A DNA stretch of 20,451 nucleotides from JAMXLO01 sp036494925 (lineage in GTDB: Bacteria; Pseudomonadota; Alphaproteobacteria; Acetobacterales; Acetobacteraceae): assembly GCA_036494925.1 (NCBI GenBank), contig DASXNR010000485.1:1-20451 (forward strand), read 5' to 3'. A model generated the notes under the pieces. That model had not been told where the DNA came from. It saw only the letters and a list, made by a program, of their open reading frames with translations, and made no database searches. The translations under genes were made by a program, and so were the position numbers. Positions 7,064 to 13,419 of this stretch are shown here, one piece after another; positions within the stretch are counted from its first letter, which is position 1, and every line of letters starts with the position of its first letter.

Positions 7064-8854
7064 ATGCCCGCAGATGACGGCAACGGGAGGCGGCTGCGCT
7101 CGCGCCGCTGGTTCGACGAACCCGCCGATCCCGCGATGACCGCACTCTATCTCGAGCGTTACATGAATTACGGCATCACCCCCGATGAACTGCGCGGCGG
7201 CAAGCCGATCATCGGCATCGCACAGACCGGGTCCGACCTATCGCCGTGCAACCGGCATCACATCGAGCTGGCGAGCCGGGTGCGCGACGGCATCCGCGCC
7301 GCCGGCGGCGTGCCGCTGGAATTCCCGATGCATCCGATCCAGGAGACCGGCAAGCGGCCGACCGCGGCGTTGGATCGCAACCTGGCGTATCTGTCGCTGG
7401 TCGAAGTGCTGCACGGCTATCCGATCGACGGCGTGGTGCTGACCACCGGCTGCGACAAGACCACGCCGGCCTGCCTGATGGGTGCCGCGACGGTGAACAT
7501 CCCGGCGATCGTGCTATCGGGCGGGCCGATGCTGGACGGCTGGTGGCAAGGCCGTCTGTCCGGTTCCGGCACGATCGTGTGGGAGGGCCGCAAGCTCTTC
7601 GCGGAGGGCAAGATCGGCTACGACGAATTCATGCAGATGGTGTCCTCGTCCGCACCGTCGGTCGGCCACTGCAACACGATGGGCACCGCGACCTCGATGA
7701 ATTCGCTGGCCGAGACGCTGGGGATGTCGCTGCCAGGCTGTGCGGCGATTCCAGCACCGTATCGCGAACGCGGCTGGATGGCCTACGAGACCGGCAGGCG
7801 CATTGTCGGGATGGTGCAGGAAAACCTGCGGCCGTCCGACATCATGACCAAGGCGGCATTCGAGAACGCCGTGGTTGCCGCCGCAGCTTTGGGTGCTTCG
7901 TCGAACTGTCCGATCCACATGGTGGCGATCGCGCGGCATATGGGAGTGGAACACACGCTGGACGATTGGCAGCGATTGGGACCGGAGATTCCGCTGCTGG
8001 TGGACCTGCAGCCGGCGGGACGGTTCCTCGGGGAAAAATTCCATCGCGCCGGCGGCGTGCCCGCGGTGTTGAAGGAACTGCTCGCCGCGGGACGACTGCG
8101 CGGCGATGCGATGACCGTCACCGGCAAGACACTGGCAGAGAACCTGCGTGACGTGCCGGACGGCGATCGCGAGGTGATCCGCGCTTATGACAACCCGATG
8201 CAGCAGGCGGCGGGCTACGTGGTGATGTCGGGCAATCTGTTCGACAGCGCGGTGATGAAGATGTGCGTGATCGATCAGGATTTTCGCAGGCGATTCCTGT
8301 CGAATCCCGCGCGGCCAAACGTGTTCGAAGGCAAGGCGATCGTGTTCGAGGGTCCGGAGGACTACCATCACCGCATCGATGATCCCGACCTCGGCATCGA
8401 GGAGCAGTCGGTGCTGATCATCCGCAACTGCGGTCCGGTCGGCTATCCGGGCAGCGCCGAGGTGGTGAACATGCAGCCGCCGGCGTCGCTGCTGAAGCGC
8501 GGCATCATGACGTTGCCGACCATGGGCGACGGGCGGCAGTCGGGCACGTCGGGTTCGCCGTCGATCCTCAATGTGTCGCCGGAGGCAGCGGTTGGCGGCG
8601 GTCTGGCGCTGCTGAAGACCGGTGACCGCATCCGCATCGATCTCAACAAGCGCAAGGTGGATGTGTTGCTGCCACCGGGCGAGCTGGAGGCGCGGCGCGG
8701 CGCGTGGCAGCCGCCGAAGCTGGCCAACATGACGCCGTGGGAGGAGATCTATCGCTCGATGGTAGGCCAGCTCGGCGCCGGCGCGTGTCTGGAGCCCGCA
8801 ACGTTGTATCTCAACGTGATCGAGACGCGAGGGGAGTCACGCAACAACCACTGA
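7064..8854 (+). CDS. IlvD/Edd-family sugar-acid dehydratase (D-xylonate/L-arabinonate dehydratase-like)
   Basis: This 596-residue Fe-S dehydratase probably converts an aldonic acid to its 2-keto-3-deoxy acid. It resembles Caulobacter D-xylonate dehydratase closely as I remember it: RSRRWFDEPADPAMTALYLE, NYGITPDELRGGKPIIGIAQ, LTTGCDKTTPACLMGAATVN, AIPAPYRERGWMAYETGRRI and EVVNMQPPASLLKRGIM. The three cluster ligands match in position: Cys62 (SPCN), Cys130 (GCDKTT) and Cys203 (GHCNTMGTA). Lys132 fits the carbamylated metal-binding Lys, and Ser493 in DGRQSG fits the catalytic base. Length suits the sugar-acid branch, not IlvD of valine synthesis. The start has AGGAGA 7 bases upstream. SDR and FAH-family genes downstream could complete the pathway. 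Substrate (pentonate or 6-deoxyhexonate) cannot be fixed from sequence. Confidence 0.9.
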   Translation: MPADDGNGRRLRSRRWFDEPADPAMTALYLERYMNYGITPDELRGGKPIIGIAQTGSDLSPCNRHHIELASRVRDGIRAAGGVPLEFPMHPIQETGKRPTAALDRNLAYLSLVEVLHGYPIDGVVLTTGCDKTTPACLMGAATVNIPAIVLSGGPMLDGWWQGRLSGSGTIVWEGRKLFAEGKIGYDEFMQMVSSSAPSVGHCNTMGTATSMNSLAETLGMSLPGCAAIPAPYRERGWMAYETGRRIVGMVQENLRPSDIMTKAAFENAVVAAAALGASSNCPIHMVAIARHMGVEHTLDDWQRLGPEIPLLVDLQPAGRFLGEKFHRAGGVPAVLKELLAAGRLRGDAMTVTGKTLAENLRDVPDGDREVIRAYDNPMQQAAGYVVMSGNLFDSAVMKMCVIDQDFRRRFLSNPARPNVFEGKAIVFEGPEDYHHRIDDPDLGIEEQSVLIIRNCGPVGYPGSAEVVNMQPPASLLKRGIMTLPTMGDGRQSGTSGSPSILNVSPEAAVGGGLALLKTGDRIRIDLNKRKVDVLLPPGELEARRGAWQPPKLANMTPWEEIYRSMVGQLGAGACLEPATLYLNVIETRGESRNNH

Positions 8855-8873
8855 TTTCGATGTGGGGCCGAAT

Positions 8874-8969
8874 GATGGGTATCGCTGCGCTCAACCCATC
8901 CTACGTCGACGCGACGACCGGCGTTGCGATGTGGCGATGTAGGATGGGTTGAGCGCAGCGATACCCATC
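8874..8969. repeat. Long perfect inverted repeat (dispersed palindrome, copy 1)
   Basis: Two 31-base arms (8874-8904 and 8939-8969) are perfect reverse complements. Four further pairs, one of them G-T, extend the stem inward to a loop of about 26 bases. Each arm also contains its own GATGGGT...ACCCATC inverted repeat, so the element can fold as one long stem or two short hairpins. A second copy lies at 11844-11925. It fills most of the 148-base gap between the dehydratase and the monooxygenase genes, and no gene is visible inside it. Confidence 0.9.
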
Positions 8970-9002
8970 GACCTCCAACCAGCCCCACCGACGGAGCCCT
9001 CC

Positions 9003-10073
9003 ATGCAGTTCGGCATCGCCATCCCCACCGCAGCCGACTCCTGGCGCCTGGTACGGCGCGCGGAAGAGCTCGGCTTCTCCCACGCCTGGTTCTTCGACAC
9101 CCAGATGCTGAGCGCCGATCCGTTCGTCGCCATGGCCGCGGCGGCAATGAAGACGACGCGCATCAACCTCGGCACCGGCGTGCTGATCCCGTCCAACCGC
9201 ATCGCACCGGTCGCCGCCAATGCGTTCGCCTCGCTGAACAAGCTGGCACCGGGCCGCATCGCGTTCGGCGTCAGCACCGGCTTCACCGGCCGCCGTACTA
9301 TGGGCCTTGGCGCGGTGAAGTTGGCGGACATGGAAGAATATATCCGGATCGTTCAGGCGCTATGGCGCGGCGAGACCGTGGAGATGGAGCTGGAGGGCAA
9401 GCGCCGGCCGATCCGCATGCTCAATCCCGAACTCGGGCTGATCAACACGCGCGATCCCATCCCGCTGTTCATCGCAGCCTCCGGCCCCCGCGCCCGCAAC
9501 CTCACCGCCAAACTGGGCGCCGCCTGGATCGACAACGTCGCCGATGTGGAACGCGGCACCGCGACGCTGGAACAGATGCGCGCGACATGGCAACAGGCCG
9601 GACGCTCGCGCGATGAGTTGCAGGCGGTTGCCTGGATCGGCGGCGCAGTGCTGGAGGACGGCGAGCCGGTCGATGGCCCGCGCGGCATGGCGCTCGGCGG
9701 ACCCCGCGCGGCAATGCTGCTGCATCGCGCGGCGGACACTGCGCTCGCCGGATATCCCGCGCCGCTCGCGATGCGTCCAGAATTCGCCGCATCGGTGGAG
9801 GCCTATGTCGCGCACGCGCGGAACTTCGCGCCGCCAGGCGCCTATTACCTATCCAACCATCGTGGGCATCTGATGTTCGTTCGCCCCGACGAGCGCCCGT
9901 TCATCACTGCGGAAATGATCCGGAGCACGTCGTTCATCGGCACCGTGGCGGACCTGACGCAACGCATCGCCGCCCTCGATGATGCGGGCTTTACCCAGGT
10001 GGTGTTCTCGATCCCGCCGGGGCAGGAGCACGCGATCGAAGACTGGGGGCGCATTCGCCGGGCCTTCCGCTGA
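9003..10073 (+). CDS. Luciferase-like (LLM-class) flavin- or F420-dependent oxidoreductase
   Basis: This 356-residue TIM-barrel protein belongs to the bacterial luciferase/F420-dependent methylene-H4MPT reductase superfamily. Features are MQFGIAIPTAADSWRLVRRA with EELGFSHAWFFD at the N-terminus, INLGTGVLIPSNR (54-66), LAPGRIAFGVSTGFTGRR (81-98), EEYIRIVQALWRGETVEME, and PIPLFIAASGPRARNLTAKL (152-171), the usual phosphate/flavin-binding stretch. The frame extends upstream into the palindrome, but the ATG at 9003 has GGAG 6 bases before it and matches the family N-terminus. It sits between a sugar-acid dehydratase and an SDR/FAH pair, 29 bases from the SDR. I cannot tell from sequence whether it uses FMN or F420, or its substrate. 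Confidence 0.88.
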   Translation: MQFGIAIPTAADSWRLVRRAEELGFSHAWFFDTQMLSADPFVAMAAAAMKTTRINLGTGVLIPSNRIAPVAANAFASLNKLAPGRIAFGVSTGFTGRRTMGLGAVKLADMEEYIRIVQALWRGETVEMELEGKRRPIRMLNPELGLINTRDPIPLFIAASGPRARNLTAKLGAAWIDNVADVERGTATLEQMRATWQQAGRSRDELQAVAWIGGAVLEDGEPVDGPRGMALGGPRAAMLLHRAADTALAGYPAPLAMRPEFAASVEAYVAHARNFAPPGAYYLSNHRGHLMFVRPDERPFITAEMIRSTSFIGTVADLTQRIAALDDAGFTQVVFSIPPGQEHAIEDWGRIRRAFR

Positions 10074-10102
10074 CGGCCGAAACCTTCTATCGGAGGCCAA
10101 CC

Positions 10103-10852
10103 ATGCCCGGCCCGCTCACCGACAAGACCGCGTTCGTCACCGCCGCCGGCCAGGGCATCGGCCGCGCCACCGCGCTCGCCTTTGCCGCTGCGGGTGCACG
10201 AGTCATCGCCACCGACATCGATGCGGCGAAGCTGCGGGCTATCGCATCGGACAGCATTCGCACTGCCGGGCTCGATGTGCTGAGCGCCGATGCGATCGCG
10301 CAGGCGGCACGCGATGCCGGCCCGATCGATATCCTGTTCAACTGCGCCGGTCTTGTGCACCAGGGCACGTTGCTGGACGCGAAGGACGACGAGTGGACGC
10401 TGGCGTTCGATCTGAACGTGCGCTCGATGTTCCGCACGATGCAGGCATTTGCACCCGGCATGATCGCGCACGGCGGCGGCGTGATCCTGAACATGGCGTC
10501 GGTGGCGAGCAGCCTGAAGGGCTTGCCGAACCGCTTCATCTACAGCGCCACCAAGGCAGCGGTGATCGGCATGACGAGGTCGGTTGCGGCCGACTTCATC
10601 AAGCAGGGCATTCGCTGCAATTGCCTGTGCCCCGGCACAGTCCTGACGCCAAGCCTGGAGGAGCGGATCGCGGAGAACGCGGCCCAGGCGGGATCGGTAC
10701 AGGCGGCGCGTCAGGCATTCGTCGATCGCCAGCCGATGGGACGGCTTGGTGCGCCGGAAGAGATCGCACAGCTCGCAGTGTACCTCGCGTCTGACGCCGC
10801 ACAGTTTATCACTGGCCAGGCCGTCGTGATCGACGGCGGGCTTACGCTGTAA
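10103..10852 (+). CDS. SDR-family NAD-dependent dehydrogenase, DHRS6/2-keto-3-deoxy-sugar-acid dehydrogenase-like
   Basis: This 249-residue classical short-chain dehydrogenase has the Rossmann glycine motif TAAGQGIG at 13-20 and Asp38 at the end of the second strand, which points to NAD over NADP. It also has FNCAG at 79-83, the Ser in NMASVASS, and the catalytic Tyr147 and Lys151 in YSATK. The whole protein parallels human DHRS6/BDH2, as in SVAADFIKQGIRCNCLCPGT and the GLTL end. Its bacterial relatives include 4-dehydrogenases of 2-keto-3-deoxy-L-fuconate and -L-rhamnonate. With the FAH-family gene 12 bases downstream and the dehydratase upstream, oxidation of a 2-keto-3-deoxy sugar acid to the 2,4-diketo acid is the best inference. 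Hydroxybutyrate dehydrogenase activity is the alternative. Confidence 0.88.
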   Translation: MPGPLTDKTAFVTAAGQGIGRATALAFAAAGARVIATDIDAAKLRAIASDSIRTAGLDVLSADAIAQAARDAGPIDILFNCAGLVHQGTLLDAKDDEWTLAFDLNVRSMFRTMQAFAPGMIAHGGGVILNMASVASSLKGLPNRFIYSATKAAVIGMTRSVAADFIKQGIRCNCLCPGTVLTPSLEERIAENAAQAGSVQAARQAFVDRQPMGRLGAPEEIAQLAVYLASDAAQFITGQAVVIDGGLTL

Positions 10853-10864
10853 GGGAGCAATCAC

Positions 10865-11710
10865 ATGAAGCTGTTGCGCTACGGACCGCCCGGCGCCGAG
10901 AAGCCCGCACTGCTGGCGAAGGACGGCACGATCCGCTGTCTGTCGTCCGTCGTGCGGGACATCGATGGATTCGCGCTTTCGGATGCAGCGCTGAAGATGA
11001 TCGGCGGCATCGATCCGGCGTCGTTGCCGAAGGTGGACGCGAATGTGCGGCTTGGTTCCTGCGTGGCACGGCCGGTGAACTATGTGTGCATCGGGCTGAA
11101 CTACGCGGATCATGCGGCCGAGGCGGGGATGCCGGTGCCGAAGGAGCCGATCATCTTCCTGAAGTCGCTCGGCGCACTGTGCGGACCGAATGACGATGTG
11201 AAGCAGCCGCGCGGATCGAACAAGCTGGACTGGGAGGTTGAACTCGGCATCGTCATCGGCAAGACCGCACGCTACGTGCCGGAGCACGACGCACTGAACT
11301 ACGTAGCTGGCTACTGCGTCTGCAACGACGTGTCGGAACGCGAGTATCAGCTCGAACGCGCCGGCACGTGGGACAAGGGCAAGGGGTGCGACACATTCGG
11401 CCCGACCGGCCCGTGGGTGGTGACGAAGGACGAGGTCCCTGATCCGCAGGCGCTGCCGTTGTGGACCGAGGTGAACGGCAAGCAGATGCAGAACGGCACG
11501 ACCAAGACGATGATCTTCGGTGTGGTGAAGCTGGTAAGCTATGTCAGCCACTTCATCACTCTGCATGCTGGCGACGTGATCGCCACCGGCACGCCACCGG
11601 GCGTCGGCCAGGGCGTGAAGCCGAACCCGGTGTTCCTGAAGGTCGGCGACACGATGCGGCTGTCGGTCGAAGGGCTGGGCGTGCAGACACAACAGGTGGT
11701 GGAAGGGTAA
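10865..11710 (+). CDS. Fumarylacetoacetate hydrolase-family enzyme, probable 2,4-diketo-3-deoxy sugar-acid hydrolase
   Basis: This 281-residue FAH-superfamily protein cleaves a C-C bond next to a ketone in a 2,4-dioxo acid, using Mg or Mn. The core begins at about residue 70 with PVNYVCIGLNYADHAAEAGM. Metal ligands fit Glu124 and Glu126 in DWEVELGIVIG and Asp155 in CNDVSEREYQ. IATGTPPGVGQGVKP and the GDTMRLSVEGLG end follow. The N-terminal 65 residues match the cap of LRA6-type diketo-3-deoxy-L-rhamnonate and -fuconate hydrolases. GGGAG overlaps the end of the SDR gene, 7 bases before the ATG, so the pair is almost certainly co-translated. Products would be pyruvate plus lactate from a 6-deoxyhexose, or pyruvate plus glycolate from a pentose. 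The exact substrate is not proven. Confidence 0.88.
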   Translation: MKLLRYGPPGAEKPALLAKDGTIRCLSSVVRDIDGFALSDAALKMIGGIDPASLPKVDANVRLGSCVARPVNYVCIGLNYADHAAEAGMPVPKEPIIFLKSLGALCGPNDDVKQPRGSNKLDWEVELGIVIGKTARYVPEHDALNYVAGYCVCNDVSEREYQLERAGTWDKGKGCDTFGPTGPWVVTKDEVPDPQALPLWTEVNGKQMQNGTTKTMIFGVVKLVSYVSHFITLHAGDVIATGTPPGVGQGVKPNPVFLKVGDTMRLSVEGLGVQTQQVVEG

Positions 11711-11714
11711 CAAA

Positions 11715-11727
11715 GGGGCGTCGCCCC
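11715..11727 (+). terminator. Short GC hairpin just after the FAH-family gene, weak terminator candidate
   Basis: GGGGC (11715-11719) pairs with GCCCC (11723-11727) around a 3-base loop, 4 bases after the FAH-family stop. No T run follows, so it is at best a weak terminator. The larger palindrome at 11844-11925 is the stronger barrier between these convergent genes. The rest of 11711-11963 shows no gene. Confidence 0.25.
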
Positions 11728-11843
11728 GCGGAACGTGGGCGGCGAGACATTCGAACAGGCAATCCGGAAAACATTACGCCGCATCACTTACCTTCTTGGC
11801 CGCAGCCAGGCGGTTTCCGGCAAAGTGGAAGTCGCGACGGGAT

Positions 11844-11925
11844 GATGGTTTTAGCTGCGCTCTACCCATCCTACGGCAACGCTGCGCAGCAAACGTATGA
11901 TGGGTAGAGCGCAGCGAAACCCATC
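11844..11925. repeat. Imperfect inverted repeat (dispersed palindrome, copy 2)
   Basis: The 32-base arms (11844-11875 and 11894-11925) are inverted copies with 3 mismatches around an 18-base loop that itself contains the palindrome GCTGCGCAGC. The arms share GCTGCGCTC, an A or T, then ACCCATCCTACG with the copy at 8874-8969, so both belong to one family. It lies between the convergent FAH-family gene and pobA and could serve as a terminator for both. That role is inferred. Confidence 0.85.
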
Positions 11926-11963
11926 GAGCCAGGTGATCGCACGAGTTCCGGTCCGAGAATGCT

Positions 11964-13136
11964 CTAATTCTCCAGCGGCAGCCCCACGTAATTCTCCGCC
12001 AGGGCCAAGGACGCGGCGCGCGAGCTGAACACGTAGTCCAGCTCCGCCGCCTGCATCTGCTGCTCGAACGGCGTGTGGTCGAAGAAGCGGTGCAGCAGCG
12101 TCGTCATCCACCAGGAGAACCGCTGCACCTTCCAGATCCGACGCAGACACGCCGCCGAATATGCATCCAGCCTCTCGGTCGTGCCCTGCCGATAGAACGC
12201 GACGATCGCGCGCATCAGCACCGCGACATCCGCGGCGGCGAGGTTCAGCCCCTTCGCGCCGGTCGGCGGCACGATGTGCGCGGCATCGCCGGCAAGATAC
12301 AGCCGCCCGCACTGCATCGGTTCCACCACGAAACTCCGCATTGGCGTGATGCCGCGTTGCAGGATCGGCCCATCGGCCAATGCGAACCCATCGCGCCCCG
12401 CCCGCGTCTGCAGTTCCGCCCAGATCCGGTCGTCCGACCAGGCGGCGAGGTCCTCGTCCGGAGCGCATTGCAGATACAGCCGGCTCAGCGTCGGCGAGCG
12501 CATCGCCAGCAGTGCGAAACCACGTTCATGGCTGACATATACGTTCTCTTCCGTCGAAGGCGGTGTCTCGGCCAGGATGCCAAGCCAGCCGAACGGATAC
12601 TCGCGCTCGAATATTCGCAGGCGGTTACTCGGGATCGACGAACGGCACACACCGTGGAAGCCATCGCAGCCAGCAATAATGTCGCAATCGATCGCGTGCG
12701 CGGCGCCTTCATGCCGGTAGCGGATGCACGGTTGGCCGGTCTGGAAGTCGTGCACGCTGACATCCTCGGCCTCGAACACGATCGGCCCGCCGGCATCGAG
12801 TCGTGCGGCGATCAGATCCTGCACCACCTTGTGCTGGCTGTAGACCATCACATGCTTGCCGACCAGTTCGGCAAAGTCGATGCGATGATCGGCACGCCCG
12901 AACCGCATCACTACGCCAGGATGCAGCATGCCCTCGCGCCGCATCCTGTCGCCGACTCCGGACGCATTCAGCAGCTGTTCGGTGCCGTATTCCAGCACGC
13001 CGGCCCGGATGCGGTTCTCGACGTGGTCGCGCGATCGCGCCTCCAGCACGATCGATTCGATGCCCTGCAGATGCAGCAGATGCGACAGCAGCAATCCGGC
13101 CGGACCTGCACCGACAATGCCTACCTGCGTGCGCAT
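11964..13136 (-). CDS. pobA: 4-hydroxybenzoate 3-monooxygenase
   Basis: This 390-residue class A flavoprotein monooxygenase hydroxylates 4-hydroxybenzoate to protocatechuate using FAD, O2 and NAD(P)H. Motifs are the FAD-binding GIVGAGPAGLLLSHLL at 6-21, CDGFHGVCRSSIP (157-169) with the DG motif, and LAGDAAHIVPPTGAKGLNLA (281-300). LRRIWKVQRFSWWMTTLLHR (331-350) and ENYVGLP are near-identical to Pseudomonas PobA. Active-site Tyr201, Arg214, Tyr222 and Tyr385 of the Pseudomonas enzyme have counterparts Tyr200, Arg213, Tyr221 and Tyr383. Ser212, which helps bind the substrate carboxylate, is Ala211 here. The coenzyme-specificity helix reads EARSRDHVE instead of ERQTPDYVL. A GGGAGG site precedes the ATG. 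No pobR-like regulator or protocatechuate dioxygenase is adjacent. Confidence 0.94.
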   Translation of the reverse strand: MRTQVGIVGAGPAGLLLSHLLHLQGIESIVLEARSRDHVENRIRAGVLEYGTEQLLNASGVGDRMRREGMLHPGVVMRFGRADHRIDFAELVGKHVMVYSQHKVVQDLIAARLDAGGPIVFEAEDVSVHDFQTGQPCIRYRHEGAAHAIDCDIIAGCDGFHGVCRSSIPSNRLRIFEREYPFGWLGILAETPPSTEENVYVSHERGFALLAMRSPTLSRLYLQCAPDEDLAAWSDDRIWAELQTRAGRDGFALADGPILQRGITPMRSFVVEPMQCGRLYLAGDAAHIVPPTGAKGLNLAAADVAVLMRAIVAFYRQGTTERLDAYSAACLRRIWKVQRFSWWMTTLLHRFFDHTPFEQQMQAAELDYVFSSRAASLALAENYVGLPLEN

Positions 13137-13218
13137 CGCTTGCCTCCCTCACCCCGAGTGTAGCCGGCGCCCGCACCGCGTGCATAATCCCGGGAAATCC
13201 AACCGGTGAGGTTCCGAC
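13137..13218. promoter_or_regulatory. Divergent intergenic region between pobA and the AtzG-like/amidase genes
   Basis: These 82 bases separate divergently transcribed genes and should hold both promoters. On the + strand, TGCATAAT at 13181-13188 resembles an extended -10 box about 30 bases before the ATG at 13219. On the minus strand, TACACT is a possible -10 for pobA. Neither has a convincing -35 box. Ribosome sites are GGGAGG for pobA and GGTGAGG (13205-13211) for the small gene. Confidence 0.3.
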
Positions 13219-13419
13219 ATGGCCAAAACTCCAACCCCGGATGCGTTGGCAGCCGAGTTCGACTGCCTGATGGCACGCGCCGGCGTCACCGTCCCGCCAC
13301 AGCGCCGTGCCGCAGCACTCATTGCCTTCGCCGATCTGCGCAGCCAGATCGCATTGCTGCACGGCCGCTACGGGCCCGAGGCAGAGCCATCGAATGTCTT
13401 CCGGCTAGGAGGCAAGTGA
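13219..13419 (+). CDS. Small AtzG-like (DUF4089-type) protein, probable amidase partner
   Basis: This 66-residue acidic/helical protein matches the pattern of AtzG-like proteins: a first helix, a central VPPQRRAAALIAFADLRSQI segment and a C-terminal EAEPSNVFRLG, close to the typical E(P)xxVF end. In the cyanuric acid pathway AtzG is a small GatC-like subunit that binds and stabilises the amidase AtzE. Here the stop codon overlaps the ATG of an amidase-signature gene by one base (TGATG), which strongly supports a physical partnership. The ribosome site GGTGAGG lies 7 bases before the ATG. There is no signal peptide or membrane segment. The family assignment rests on motif memory over a short length. 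Confidence 0.75.
   Translation: MAKTPTPDALAAEFDCLMARAGVTVPPQRRAAALIAFADLRSQIALLHGRYGPEAEPSNVFRLGGK
13407..13412 (+). promoter_or_regulatory. Consensus ribosome binding site fixing the amidase start
   Basis: AGGAGG lies 6 bases before the ATG at 13419, inside the last codons of the AtzG-like gene. It fixes the amidase start at 13419, although the frame is open further upstream to 13206. Confidence 0.75.

Noticed and set aside
8949..9002. Earlier start for the luciferase-like protein inside the palindrome
   Set aside because: These codons are part of the inverted repeat. The family N-terminus and GGAG site support 9003.
9845..11713. Long open frame (about 620 codons) on the minus strand across the monooxygenase, SDR and FAH-family genes
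   Set aside because: It is antisense to three family-assigned genes, has no domain I recognise, and shows the usual composition of a G+C-rich shadow frame.
13206..13418. Upstream extension of the amidase through the small AtzG-like gene
   Set aside because: AGGAGG at 13407-13412 and the family start both point to 13419. The small gene in the other frame matches AtzG-like proteins.
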